A stretch of DNA of 64,000 nucleotides from Proteles cristata cristata. Taxonomy: Eukaryota; Chordata; Mammalia; Carnivora; Hyaenidae. The notes below the pieces were generated by a model, which did no database searches, was not told the DNA's origin, and saw nothing but the letters and a program-made list of their open reading frames with translations. How positions within the stretch are numbered: position 1 is the first letter of the stretch; each line of letters opens with the position of its first letter. The translations under genes were made by a program, and so were the position numbers. Shown in pieces: positions 21,833 to 32,480 of this stretch. The stretch lies in the NCBI GenBank assembly GCA_017311185.1, contig JAESUZ010000481.1:744001-808000 (forward strand), given 5' to 3'.

Positions 21833-21960
21833 CCAGTGTTTCTCAGGATTTAAGGTGTAACTCTGATTTAGTAGATCTGGGGGTGGGGCATGGGGCTCAG
21901 ATTCTGTTTCCAAGTTCCCAGTGGGTGCTGCTGGTCCTTGGGAAATACCACTCGGGAAGG
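21833..21960 (-). repeat. MER5-type hAT-Charlie DNA transposon remnant
   Basis: CAGTGTTTCTCAGGATTTAAGG, GATTTAGTAGATCTGGGGGTGGGGC and GTTCCCAGTGGGTGCTGCTGGTCC follow the MER5A/B order. Orientation is uncertain because both ends are alike. Confidence 0.6.
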
Positions 21961-21984
21961 AAGGGAGCGATGGAGGGAGAGAAA

Positions 21985-22095
21985 CTAAGGTTTACGGATG
22001 TTAGGTACCTTTCCTTAGGTCATATGGATAGTTAGTAGCAGAGTGGGGACTCCAGCCCAGTGTCCCCACTTCTAGCTCCAGGCTCTTCCAACAGC
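21985..22095 (-). repeat. MIR fragment
   Basis: GGTACCTTTCCTTAGGTCATATGGATAGTTAGTAGCAGAGTGGGGACTCCAGCCCAG fits the antisense MIR right half. Confidence 0.6.
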
Positions 22096-22370
22096 TAGCA
22101 ACCCCAGAGATTTGGAAGCATGTACAGATCTTTAAAGACTATTTGCAGGAATGTAGCCACCTGAATTAGAGATTGTAAAGATGATCCTCTGTCCTTCATT
22201 GGAGCAAACAGGAAGCTCAGTCCTTACAAATACCTCCACTCTGAGACACCTCTTAACACTGGGAAAGACATTCTGAACCGAAGTCACCCTTCCTGGAAAC
22301 CACCCGCCAACCAAGACTACAAAGATTAATTGCCACAATTGCCTTGTAGTAAAGGACCCTCCACGTTTTA

Positions 22371-22545
22371 TAAAATGTCTATTTATTTATTTTGAGAGGT
22401 GGGGGAGAGGCAGAGAGAGAGAGGGAGAAAGAGAGGATCCCAGGCAGGCTCTGTGACGCAAAGCTTGAACTCACAAACCATGAGATCATGACCTGAGCCA
22501 AAACCAAAAGTCGGATGCTTACCCCACTGAGTCACCCGGCTGCCC
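22371..22545 (-). repeat. SINEC_Fc-like SINE
   Basis: Antisense copy, somewhat short in the middle. Flanks carry AAAGGACCCTCCACGTTTTA (22351) and AAAGGACCTTCCACTTTA (22546), a long, slightly diverged duplication. Confidence 0.93.
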
Positions 22546-22569
22546 AAAGGACCTTCCACTTTATGGTGG

Positions 22570-22745
22570 GTGCTGTGCTAGATCATTTCCTGTGCGTGTA
22601 CCCAATATCCACACCTAGAAGTGTGTAGCCTCTGTCCCCACTTTACAAATATAAAAACTGAGGCTCGGAGGGAGGTGTTTAAGCGACTCGTCCCAAGATG
22701 CATAGCCAATAAGCTGCACAGACAAAATCCTTTCAACAACAGCAT
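22570..22745 (-). repeat. MIR
   Basis: Antisense: GGTGCTGTGCTAGATCATTTCC, CCCCACTTTACAAATATAAAAACTGAGGCTCGG, ATGCATAGCCAATAAGC. Confidence 0.7.
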
Positions 22746-22909
22746 AGCCACATATCTTCCTTCTACCCCACAGCCCTGTAAATAAGTGAAAGAGGCGCTT
22801 TCATGTGTGTCTCCCATCCTGCTCTTCTCTTTTGGAATCAAACCCTCTGGTTTCCTTAAACTGTTCCCCTACTTATCATAATAGTTGGGCTCCCCATCAT
22901 TAACTGAAG

Positions 22910-23075
22910 CCATGAGATGTGCCAGGCGCACAATACGTTGACTGAATTAATCTCCACAGGAGCCCTAAGATGTCTCCAGTGTTACAGATGCACAAAATGC
23001 TGAAACCCAGAGAAGTAATTTGTTCAGTGTCACTCAATTAGTGAGTGACGGCAAGCCAGGATTTGAGCCTGGAGT
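22910..23075 (-). repeat. MIR
   Basis: Antisense: ATGTGCCAGGCGCACAATACG, AATCTCCACAGGAGCCC, GTTACAGATGCACAAAATGC, CTCAATTAGTGAGTGACGG, AGGATTTGAGCCTGG. Confidence 0.7.
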
Positions 23076-23339
23076 TTCCTGGACTGTGAAAATGAGGGAG
23101 AATGCTGGATGGGATGAGGACAGTGGGGATCTGAGTGGGAAATGATGCAAATTTGGATGCTCTCCCGTTGTAACTTTCTGTATTGTGTTGACATGCATGG
23201 CCCCCCACAGACTGACTTCACACAAAATGGGGGAGCCTGATCTGTGCAGCAGAGTGGGGTCTTGAGTTATTGAAGGTGTTGGTCTGGGGAGGTTATTTGA
23301 CAGTGATTTTAAGTACTTAAAAAAAAAACAAACCCAGCA

Positions 23340-23665
23340 TCAGCTATTGAGATATAACGGATACACACCAAACCATGCATATTTCCAATACATAGTTTGC
23401 TATGTTTTTGCATGTATACATGCCATGAAACCATCACCATAACCAAGATATTTATTTATTTATTTATTTTATTTTGAGAGAGAAAGAGTCCCAATCAGGC
23501 TCCACTCTGTCAACACAGAGCCCGACGTGAGCTCCATCCCATGAACTGTGAGATCGTGACCTGAGCCAAAATCAAGTGTCAGATACTCCACTGACTGAGC
23601 CACTCAGGTGCCCCCATGCTCAAGATATTTTAAATATATGTCATAAATCCAAACAGATAGCAGCC
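23340..23665 (+). repeat. Old L1-type fragment interrupted by a SINE
   Basis: TATTGAGATATAACGGATACAC, then CATGTATACATGCCATGAAACCATCACCATAACC, resemble the common ancient L1-derived ATTGAGATATAATT...CCATCACC sequence. It resumes after the SINE with TTTTAAATATATGTC. Confidence 0.45.
23450..23616 (-). repeat. SINEC_Fc-like SINE
   Basis: Antisense copy TATTTATTTATTTTATTTTGAGAG to GAGCCACTCAGGTGCCCCC. Flanks share CAAGATATTT. Confidence 0.92.
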
Positions 23666-23669
23666 CTAG

Positions 23670-25440
23670 TAATTTTGAGATTCTGATCCTCATTGTGGGG
23701 ATGGGCAGTAGAAGGACCCAGGGAAGATGAAAACCCATCTCCAATCCCTAGAAGGACTTTGGGAAGGTGTAGACCCAAATGATCCAGATAGAGTAGGACC
23801 CTTCAGCCTCTTATATTTCCATGCTACCTTGTAGTTTTCTGATTTATTTTGATCCAGAGCCCACATTTCCAGCCCCGTTTGGCTTCTCTAGATTCCCAAG
23901 TATCTTCCACTTGAGTTCAAGAATAAGTTAACCATCAAGTTCTTGGGGCTGAAAAATTAAGAAAACTGGAACCCAGTAGGGCCACTCTTCCAGATCAAAC
24001 TTCAAATTTCAGGGTTCTCAATTCAGAAAGAATTAGATGACCCACTGGAACCTCCAAGAGGAGGCCCAGAAGACAGAAGCCACAGGGTCAGTGTCTACCT
24101 CCCATCTTCCCAGCCCATGACCTTGCCTCCTGAACCCCCAACACACACTGCATCAAAGGGAGCAAAACACCCAAAGCAGGGAAGGGCTCAGACAGAACCT
24201 TACTCTAGGAAAGCTGAAATGGCCCGAATACCATCTTTACCCTAAGAGTGTCCTCCTTCTCCCCAGTTGAGGTGATCTCTGTCTACTCTAAACTGCCATA
24301 AAGTTTCCATTATGTCAGCAAGCACCTTCTACCTTCTGAAATATGATTGTTGACACACATACATCTTTGTTCACTGCAAGCTCTCTGAAGGCACAATCCT
24401 GGTTTGATCCATCTTCACATCCCCTGCAGGGTCTAACCCATGGTACACAACCATGATTGTTGAACAAATGGATGGTACACCCATCCTAAACCTCCAGGAA
24501 CAGCTGTGTTGCTTTGCAATGGGCTCCTAGGACTCAGAGCTGAACAAACATCACCCTGGTGTCTCTCACATCAGATGTCACCCATGAAGTATTACACCCA
24601 GAATGGGAATTCTCACTCATGTGATATTAATAGAGCCAAGGAGTTACATGCTCTGTCTTCTTTACATACACTGTTAACTCTAAGCAAAGGTGAGCCTTGG
24701 CCTGACAGGCTTGGCTCACAGAAAGAAATTGACTGCTGTCACTGGTATGGCTCTCTCTCAAGGGAAACACAGCTCCTGCCTCCAGTGATTCCAGCAGGGG
24801 CTAATGACCCAGAAGAATAGGTAGTAGAAGGGTGAAGAACAGTTCTGAGCAAGGGGGTGTGGGTCTCAGCAACTGGGGTCCCATTTGCTCAATCTCAACT
24901 TTGGAAAGAAGTCTATAGAGAGGTGGTGCGCATGGACCCCTGGTCTAATTCCTTGTCTGGAGATATCCATTCCCTGTGGACAAATGTGGAATGGCCTGAG
25001 CAGTTAAGTTTCCTTTAGGTCACTCGGAAAGGAATTCATTTTTGGGTTAGACAAAATTTGATCTAAAGTAGTAGCATGCCTAAATATTTCTTGGACTTTA
25101 AGATTTCAGGGACCAAAATAAATTGTGGGGCCCATTTTTCAAATATGGCTGACTGCCGATATTAAACAAAAATACAACTACATCATGCTGTTAAAATTAT
25201 TCCTAAGAGGAAATGGCATTTTGACAGAAAGACAGACAACCACACAAGAACAACTCTCTGTCTACAACTAACATGTACTGAGTGCTAATTATATGATGGG
25301 CACTGATTTAAGTATTTACTGTTATTTCATTTTACACCATAAATAGTCCATCATTTATATTTTTTCTTCTCTAGGAAGCTATGAAAATGTCATCATGGAC
25401 CAGTGGTGCTAGTTTATATCCCAGACTTAGAAAATCACCA
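23670..25440. other. Mostly unique intronic sequence
   Basis: Apart from an L2 end at 24370-24475 I recognise no repeat. The open frame 24506-24820 (104 codons) has no domain, and I see no splice context that would support coding. Confidence 0.45.
24370..24475 (+). repeat. L2 3' end
   Basis: CACTGCAAGCTCTCTGAAGGCACAATCC, CTTCACATCCCCTGCAGGG and TTGTTGAACAAATGGATGG follow the L2 tail order. Confidence 0.6.
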
Positions 25441-25445
25441 ATGAG

Positions 25446-25795
25446 GGACACCTGGCTGGCTTTGTTGGAAGAGTGACTCTTATTTTCTATTTTTAAAAAT
25501 ATTTATTTATTTTTGAGACAGAGAAGACAGAGTGTGTGCAGGGGAGGGACAGAGAGAAAGTGAGACACAGAATCCAAAGCAGGCTCCAGGCTCCGAGCTG
25601 TCAGCACAGAGCCCAATACATAGCTCGAACTCATGAACTGTGAGATCATGACCTGAACCAAAGTTGGGTGCTGAACTGACGGAGCCACCCGGTGCCCAAG
25701 TGTGCAACACTTGATCTTGGGGTCGAGGGCCCGAGCCTCACTGGGTGTAGAGATTACTTAAATAAATAAATACATAAACTTTTTTTTAAAAAAAG
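25446..25795 (+). repeat. Old short SINEC split by a younger SINE
   Basis: Left piece: GGGACACCTGGCTGGCTTTG to about 25481. Right piece from 25699: CACTTGATCTTGGGGTCGAGGGCCCGAGCC, CTGGGTGTAGAGATTACTTAAATAAATAAAT. Joined, they read as the short tRNA-derived carnivore SINE that lacks the CT-rich middle. Confidence 0.75.
25482..25698 (-). repeat. SINEC_Fc-like SINE nested in an older SINE
   Basis: Antisense long-type copy with ATTTATTTATTTTTGAGAC at its left and GAGCCACCCGGTGCCC at its right, sitting inside the short-type element. Confidence 0.9.
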
Positions 25796-26984
25796 GAAAG
25801 AAAATCACCAGATGAGAAGACTTCTTTGAGGCAGCTCACAGCCCTAGGAGTCAAAACTTCTATGAACCTTAAAGTTTGCACCTGATCTGGAGGCCAGGAC
25901 GTGATCCTTCAGACCAGCTTCTTAGGCAGGATCCAGATGATAAATATCTTCCTCTGAACTTTCTTTGCTATAGGGACCCAGTGAGTTCTGATTCCAGCTG
26001 CAATGGGGACTCACGAACTTGGAGCCTTTATCGACAAATGCTATGCCCCAAGTAAATCACAATCCAACCAAAGCAAAATACTTCCAACTACATTTGTGGG
26101 TCATGAGAAACGAAGGAAATGCTACCACTTTTGCAAGACAGAGTCTCCCCCACTCCCTTTTCCTGCCGAACATTCAAAAGCTGAATATCCCATTATCATG
26201 TTACACAATGAACACAAACCAGATGGCTTAGGCCAGGAGAAAGGATGCCGGATTGAGTAACAGGGTATGAATTAAATAACCCTAAACAACCATTTTAAAA
26301 AAACAAACCCTAAGTGTTTCCTAATTTTGAGATTAAAGGAAATCCATGGGGCCTGAAATAGAAAGAGAAGATAAAGCACGTTAGGAGGCTGCTTCTAGAC
26401 AGAAGGGCCTTCTTCAGAAAACGAACAGGCTGGCGAGGTCATCTGTGGCGAAGCCTCCCCAGAGACCAAACACGTCTTCAAAAGAAGGACGCAAGTGGGA
26501 GACTGTTATTTATTTTTCCAAAGCTTAATAAATGAGCCCAATGAGATCCAATGTCAGGCCTAGCTGAGAAATATTACATTTCAGGAGGTGGCACCTTACT
26601 ATGCAGGTGGGAGAGAAGCCAGATTCAGGATGGAAGGTGACTTAAGTCCAGGTGACCCTTGCTTGTGTGGTCCCTTCCTCTGGACCGTTTTGTTTCCCTG
26701 AATAAGAAAGAAGGCCATAGTCAGAACTTCCTGTTACACATAGAAAAAAATATTCAAACTCCCTCCTAGTCCCAAAGAATTGGATTTGGAGGACAATATA
26801 AGAACGCATATTGTAGTAAGAAAAGCATTTAAGTACGTGTAAGGAATGCTTACTCCAAAGGTAAGTCCTGGCCTGTCCATCAGGTACAAAGCTTAAGGTT
26901 CGCAGACATTTAGACTCATAGAGCTGGAATTTTAAAATCGACAGGGAGGCAGGGAGCCCTGGAGAGCTCCATTTTTCTATCAGC
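25796..26984. other. Unique intronic sequence
   Basis: No repeat or gene recognised. The overlapping frames at 26003-26260 have no identifiable domain. Confidence 0.45.
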
Positions 26985-27140
26985 TATGTCACTTATCACT
27001 AAGGCTCAGTTTCCTTATCTGCCAAGTGAGGATCCAACCTCCCATTTCACAAAGGAGGAAGGCAAGGCTCTTAGAGATGGAGGAACTTGGCCAGTCACAA
27101 ACCCTACATATCTTGTTGCAAAGCCTGTGCTCTTTTCCCT
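26985..27140. repeat. MIR-like pieces, both orientations
   Basis: TGTCACTTATCACTAAGGCTCAGTTTCCTTATCTGCC is sense MIR-like. CCATTTCACAAAGGAGGAAGGCAAGGCTC, which follows at once, is antisense MIR-like. They form an imperfect inverted pair. Confidence 0.5.
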
Positions 27141-27550
27141 AACCACACCAACTCTCGAGATGAGATCACATACATTAAAATGTTTGTAATGAGCCAGGCA
27201 CTGTGCAGTCATTCCCTCGTGGTTATTAGGCACAGACTTCCATCTGGCACGCACAAAGAGACGTGTCAGCTCACATCTGCATGCGTCCATGAATATATTC
27301 ATCCAAGACTGCTTTGCAAACATAAGCGAGTTTGTGGTCTGACTAGCATAAGAATACTTTAGCAGTAACAGAACAGAACCAGGGAATCTTCCAGAGATCC
27401 AGGCTGTGCAGTGGCTTCAGCCATAAAAAAGCAGTCCTGGATCATGAACAATTGCTTATGCTCTAATGCCAGCGCTGATCTTTCAAGCATTAGTGACACG
27501 TGGCTCACTTTGGGATAATCTGGGACCTGCTGGCCCATCCCAGAAATGAG

Positions 27551-27645
27551 TTCTTCCTTCCTTCCTTCCTTCCTTCCTTCCTTCCTTCCTTCCTTCCTTC
27601 CTCCCTCCCTCCCTCCCTCCCTCCCTCCTTCCCTTCCTTCCTTCA
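27551..27645 (+). repeat. (TTCC)n/(CTCC)n microsatellite
   Basis: More than ten perfect TTCC units followed by CTCC units. It is the tail of the SINE at 27556-27846. Apparent Ser/Phe/Leu/Pro or Lys/Glu/Gly/Arg frames are its translations. Confidence 0.97.
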
Positions 27646-27846
27646 TTAATTTTTATTTTAGAGAAAGAGGGAGAGAGAGTGCATGTGAGCAAGGGAGAGG
27701 GCCAGAGAGAGGCAGAGAGAGGACCTTAAGCAGGCTTCATGGTCAGTGTGGAGTCCAATGTGGGTCTCAATCCCACGACCCTGGGATCATGACCTGAGCT
27801 GAAATCAAGAGTTGGACACTCAACCAGCTGAGCCACCCAGGTGCCC
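27556..27846 (-). repeat. SINEC_Fc-like SINE with an expanded (GGAA)n tail
   Basis: Antisense copy whose tail side is a roughly 90-bp (TTCC)n/(CTCC)n run, that is (GGAA)n on the SINE strand. A perfect duplication AGAAATGAGTTCTT at 27542-27555 and 27847-27860 places the microsatellite inside the inserted unit. Confidence 0.95.
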
Positions 27847-28149
27847 AGAAATGAGTTCTTTCTAAGAGATGAAAGCAAACCATATCTGCTGTTACTGATC
27901 ATTATTCTGGCAAATCTGGGAAAGAGAGTGTTAGCTTTGAGGAAATGATAAAGAGGAGAGAGAGGCTCCTGGTCTGGACCCAAGGGTATAAGGGGTGACA
28001 TGTTCTGCACCCTGGAAAGGTGTCATCGAAATGGTGAGGAGGAAGACTATGACGTTTCCAGAAGGTGCCTCCAGGAAGTCTCATATATGATTAGTGGGGT
28101 GCAATTAGCACAAACAATTTTATTTATTTTAACCAAAAATTGAAATTTA

Positions 28150-28372
28150 TTTTTGTTATTTTATTTATTTTAATATAATTTATTGTCAGGTTGGCTAACA
28201 CACAGTGTATACAGCGTGCTCTTGGTTTTGGGGATAGATTCCCAGGATTCATCACTTACACACAACACTCAGTGCTTATCCCAACAAGTGCCTTCCTCAA
28301 TGCCCATCTCCCATTTGCCCCTCTTCCCTGCCCCCCATCAACCCTCAGGTTGTTTTCTGTATAGCACAAACT
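28150..28372 (-). repeat. Carnivore L1 3' end fragment
   Basis: Antisense: AATTTATTGTCAGGTTGGCTAACAC, CAACACTCAGTGCTTATCCC, CAATGCCCATCTCCCATTTG, CATCAACCCTCAGGTTG, in the order of the carnivore L1 3' region. Confidence 0.8.
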
Positions 28373-28411
28373 ATTTTAAAGAATAGTTTAGAAGTCTGCT
28401 TTGGGAATTTT

Positions 28412-28500
28412 AAGATAATCTCTCCACCCAACGTGGGGCTCGAACTCACAACCCCGAGATCAAGAGTTGCATGCTCTACCGACTGAGGCAGCTAGGCACC
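28412..28500 (-). repeat. Short-type SINEC
   Basis: Antisense short element: CCACCCAACGTGGGGCTCGAACTC to GACTGAGGCAGCTAGGCACC. Flanking duplication CTGCTTTGGGAATTTT / CTGCTTCAGGAATTTT. Confidence 0.88.
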
Positions 28501-28954
28501 TCTGCTTCAGGAATTTTAAAAACACTCATAGTCTTGGTCCAACAATGCCATTGTGGGGAGCCTATGCTGAAGAGATTAACAGAATGTACAAGGTTTATAT
28601 ACAAAAATGTTTACCATAATAAAGACACAGCAAAAACTAAGTGTCCCCAAATAGGATCACAGCTAAGTAAATTATGTTCATGAATCTATACAATTGAATA
28701 GAATGCTGTCAGCAAGACATAAAAAAGATTTTTCATGACTTGGGTAATGCTTCCGATATCATGTTGACTAATGAAAATGCAACAGAACTGGACATACGGT
28801 TCAGTCCCTAATTTGCATACATGGTAAATGGTACAGAAAAAAAGGCTGTCAGGAAGTTTTACTGGCAACAGTTATTTTCTTCATTATTTTTGTCCTTATT
28901 GGCCAAGTTTTGTATAATAAGTAGGTATAACTTTTATGTTTTAAATGTTGCTTT
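28501..28954 (+). repeat. Old LINE-related sequence
   Basis: GTTTATATACAAAAATGTTTACC, AAAACTAAGTGTCCCCAAATAGG, AAGTAAATTATGTTCATGAATC and a later TTGGCCAAGTTTTGTATAATAAG follow a widespread mammalian repeat that I cannot place exactly within a family. Confidence 0.45.
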
Positions 28955-28969
28955 AACAATGGCTTAAGT

Positions 28970-29179
28970 GGGGCACCTGGGTGGCTTAGTCGGTTAAGCG
29001 TCCGACTTTCGCTTAGGTCATGATCTCGCGGTTCGTGGGTTCGAGCCCCACGTCGGGCTCTGTGCTGGCAGGCAGAGCCTGGAGCCTGTTTCAGAGTCTG
29101 TATCTCCCTCTCTCTCTGACCCTCCCGTGCTCATGCCGTCTCTCTCTCTCTCCTAGAAATAAATAAAAATATTAAAACA
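28970..29179 (+). repeat. SINEC_Fc-like SINE, CTTTCGCTTAGG variant
   Basis: Sense copy with a perfect 15-bp duplication AACAATGGCTTAAGT at 28955-28969 and 29180-29194. It shares ACTTTCGCTTAGG, CAGAGTCTGT and CTCCTAGAAATAAATAAA with the copy at 35530. Confidence 0.96.
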
Positions 29180-29209
29180 AACAATGGCTTAAGTATCTAA
29201 GGGCCACCC

Positions 29210-30035
29210 CTACTTAAATGGCTTTCTCTTTTTCTGGAAGAAGCACAGGAGTCTCCCAGGGACACTTCCTCCTCCCCTCCCGCTCCCTTCTCAGTCCAGC
29301 CTATACTGTCTCCAAGGTTCCCTTCTATGACTCGAAGCTGACCAGGGTTAATACCCTTTGGCTTAACACAGGCTTCAGCTGCCTGTTGCCTCTAGACTAG
29401 AAGATAGGCTTCACACTCCTTCGTGTGATTTGCTGTTCCCCATGGGGCAGACCCTTTTAGATCTTCTGGTCTTCATGCATGGTCTTCCCTCTGCTTAGAA
29501 CACCCTTTCCCCTTCTGGGGCACCTGGGTGGCTCAATCGGTTGAGCGTTCTGACTCTTGATTTCCACTCAGGTCGCAATCCCGGGGTTGTGGGATTGGCC
29601 CCCAGTGGAGCTCCATGCTGAGCATGGAACCTGCTTGAGATTCTCTTTCTCTCTCTCTCCCTCTGCCCTAACCCCCTATGCATGCTCACTCTCTTGCTCT
29701 CTCTCTCAAAAAAAAAAAAAAAAACACCCTGTCCCCTCCTTTTTCACCTTGACCTTTATGGCCAAGCTCAGAGGTGAGCCTCTCTGGTGAAATCCTACCC
29801 CTCAATCCAAGCAGAACTGATTGCCATTGACTGTGCTCCCAGACACTTTGCCCATAGCTCCATTTGAGCAAATACAATTTGTCATAATAAATGTGTCTTT
29901 ATGTCCCTCGCTCCCTCCCCCTGCCTCCCTCCCCACATAAGACCATATGATTGGGAGAATGGAATCTGAGACTCATTCGTCTTGGTATCTTGGTGCTCAG
30001 TGCCTGGCACAGAGTAGGTGCCCAAGGATGAATAG
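29210..30035 (+). repeat. L2 region split by a SINE
   Basis: Left: TTGCTGTTCCCCATGGGGC, TGGTCTTCCCTCTGCTTAGAACACCC. Right: CTTGACCTTTATGGCCAAGC, TCAGTGCCTGGCACAGAGTAGGTGCCC. The boundary is defined by the SINE at 29517-29722; the left end is vague. Confidence 0.6.
29517..29722 (+). repeat. SINEC_Fc-like SINE
   Basis: Sense copy GGGGCACCTGGGTGGCTCAA with a pure A-tail. Flanks AACACCCTTTCCCCTTCT / AACACCCTGTCCCCTCCT. Confidence 0.94.
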
Positions 30036-30369
30036 GTTAAAAAAAAATCCTGGTGGTTAAGCTGGGACAGAGAAGGCAGAAGGCGTTCTCACGCCAAGCA
30101 GGTAGTCTCTATAAGATGGCTGTGGCCTGACCTTCCTTCCTAGGAGCAGCAAGGAAAATCAGGCTTCATTGCAGCAAAACAGATTTAAGTTAGCCAAAAG
30201 GAGGAACTTCCACAGGTTGCTATCCCTGGGATAGGGATGAGTGATGGGGGCTTGGGTGGGGTGATGCCTTAAGGATGGGGTGAAAATCTCCCCATCTAGG
30301 GGGAGTTGGGCACTGCCCCTCTCGGAGCCCAGAAGGTAGACAAGGTGACCTCAGACCAACCTGGGTTTC

Positions 30370-30594
30370 TTTTTTTTTTTTTTTAATGTTTTATTTATTT
30401 CTGAGAGACAGAGAGAGACAGCATGAGCAGGGGAGGGTCAGAGAGACAGGGAGATACAGAATCCGAAGCAGGTTCCAGCCTCTGAGCTAACTGTCAGCAC
30501 AGAGCCCGACGCGGGCCTCGAACCCACAAGCTGTGAGAAAATGACCAGAGCCAAAGTCAGATGCCAAATTGACTGAGCCACCCAGGTGCCCCCA
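30370..30594 (-). repeat. SINEC_Fc-like SINE
   Basis: Antisense copy TTTTTTTTAATGTTTTATTTATTTC to GAGCCACCCAGGTGCCCCC. Perfect 12-bp duplication AACCTGGGTTTC at 30358-30369 and 30595-30606. Confidence 0.95.
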
Positions 30595-31871
30595 AACCTG
30601 GGTTTCAGTGTATTGTCTGAGGCAACAGAATCAGAAGCTCTGCTTTCTCTCAGAGCCCACTGTGATTCTGCTATAGGCCTGGGCAGTTTTCCACGTCAGC
30701 TGCACTTCCCAACCCGGATCTGCAGTTTGAACCTGACACCCTGCAGGCAAAGAAGACCGTTGAGAGGAGGGCCGGTGACTCCACAGCACTCATTAGCATC
30801 TGAAGTTCACATAAACATATAGAGACCTGTGGATTCCCCTGTGAGGCCCAGCGACCCTCACGGCTGAGGCAGAATTTCTCCTTCTTTGCACCTCCCACTG
30901 GACCTTCTGAGCCTAGCTGCCTCCAGGAAGCCCAGCACAGTTGAGGCTATTCCCCAGCAAGGGCCCAACAGCTCATTTTCAGGGGGGCAAAAATAGACAC
31001 TTGGTCCTTTGGGCTTTGGGGGACCAGCCCTGTTCTGTCCCTCCCATCCTTATGTTGGGCAAAATTCTCTAAAGACTAGATCTTTTCCCACTTGCCCCCT
31101 CATCTGCCCCAATCCTGGAGGTGTGAGGACAGAGTGAACCCACTGCATGGTACCTGAATACCCTGTGTGAACCCGCACAGCATAGCCCCATGCAAAGACC
31201 AGATTGGATGCTGCAAAACTCAGGACTGAGGGAGGCGAGGAGACTCGGGGATTTTTGTCCCTAAAGTCCTCCGGATCTAACAGGATACACGAAATAAAGA
31301 AGGAAAAAAAAAAGTAGAAACCTGAGACACAGCAACAACCCTCAGAGAAATATAAGTGAGAACATAGTCAATAGCATGTGAACCTTGTAAATTCCACGGA
31401 GGGGTGGGGCTAGAAGACAGTGCTTTGGATCCAGTCTCAGAGGGCTTCTTGGAGGAGGTAGATTTTGACTGGGGAAGGTGGAGTTGGGAAGGATACTGAC
31501 TGGCTGCCCCATTCCCCTCACTGGGGCACTGCAGCACAATTGAAGTGGTGGGGAGAAAAGCAGCCCCAGAGGTCCTCAGACTCCCAGGAACTAGCCCACT
31601 ACCACAGTTGTTTTAAGACTAGAAGGAAAGGACTTTCCAAGAAAAACCACAAAACAAAGCCAGTTGAATCCCGATATTCATGGGGAGAGCCTAGTGTGGG
31701 TGGCTGTTCTCTGGTGCTTCTGGCTGAAGCTTGAGGGCCCTGGATGCCACAGCACTGCCCTGGCCAGACACATGACCCTCTGTCTGCAGCTTCTCTGTGA
31801 CAGCAAGCCCATGTGTCCCTTAGTGGACTAGAGGAGGGCGGTAGATAAAGCGGAAAGAGGAAATGACCGAG

Positions 31872-31933
31872 GTAGATTTCCAAATGTAGATTTCCAGCTC
31901 CAGTTGATTTCCGAATGTAGATTTCCAGGTCAG
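31872..31933 (+). repeat. 31-bp tandem duplication
   Basis: GTAGATTTCCAAATGTAGAT... at 31872-31902 is followed by GTTGATTTCCGAATGTAGAT... at 31903-31933. Each unit itself contains two GATTTCC motifs. Confidence 0.85.
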
Positions 31934-32374
31934 GTGGTTTGGTAAAGGTTTCTCTGGTCCCACTTCCTTTGACCACCTTGACAGCCTGGTGTCCTCAGTC
32001 AGCTGAAGAACAGGCATTCTGCTCTCTGAAGCATCCTTAGTGCATGTAGCCTGTCCTCCCTTAGGCTTGATAAGAGAGCCCAAGCTCTTCACTTCTTCTC
32101 AGGGAACACCATCATCCTTCCTCATCTGTGACCGCTTTTTCTTAGGGAAGGAGGCCAATTTCCCAGCCAGGGAGGAGCTCCCCCTTCCCCCAAGATTAGC
32201 AATTCCAAGTCACAGCTCATTATATTGGAAGGATCCTTGGAGGCCACTGATTTCAACTCCTACTGCAAGAATGAGGAAGTAGGAGGGGAACAGGGAGGGA
32301 ATAATCAGAGCTGGGACTTTAATCCGTGGTCACTCCTTGCCACCACAGTATAGGGGGCACAGAATGATCTCTGC

Positions 32375-32480
32375 CTCCACACCAGCCTGGCTCCACACTC
32401 CGTCTTTCTGACTTGATGGCCACGGGACCTTGAATAAGTCTTTGAACTTCTCTGAGTGTCTGTGTTCTAAGCTGCCAAAA
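32375..32480 (+). repeat. MIR fragment
   Basis: GATGGCCACGGGACCTTGAATAAGTCTTTGAACTTCTCTGAGTG fits the sense MIR core. Confidence 0.55.

Noticed and set aside
28970..29045. tRNA gene-like sequence at SINE heads
   Set aside because: The heads derive from a tRNA, keeping box-B-like GGTTCGAGCCCC, but they run on into a SINE body and A-tail, so they are not functional tRNA genes.
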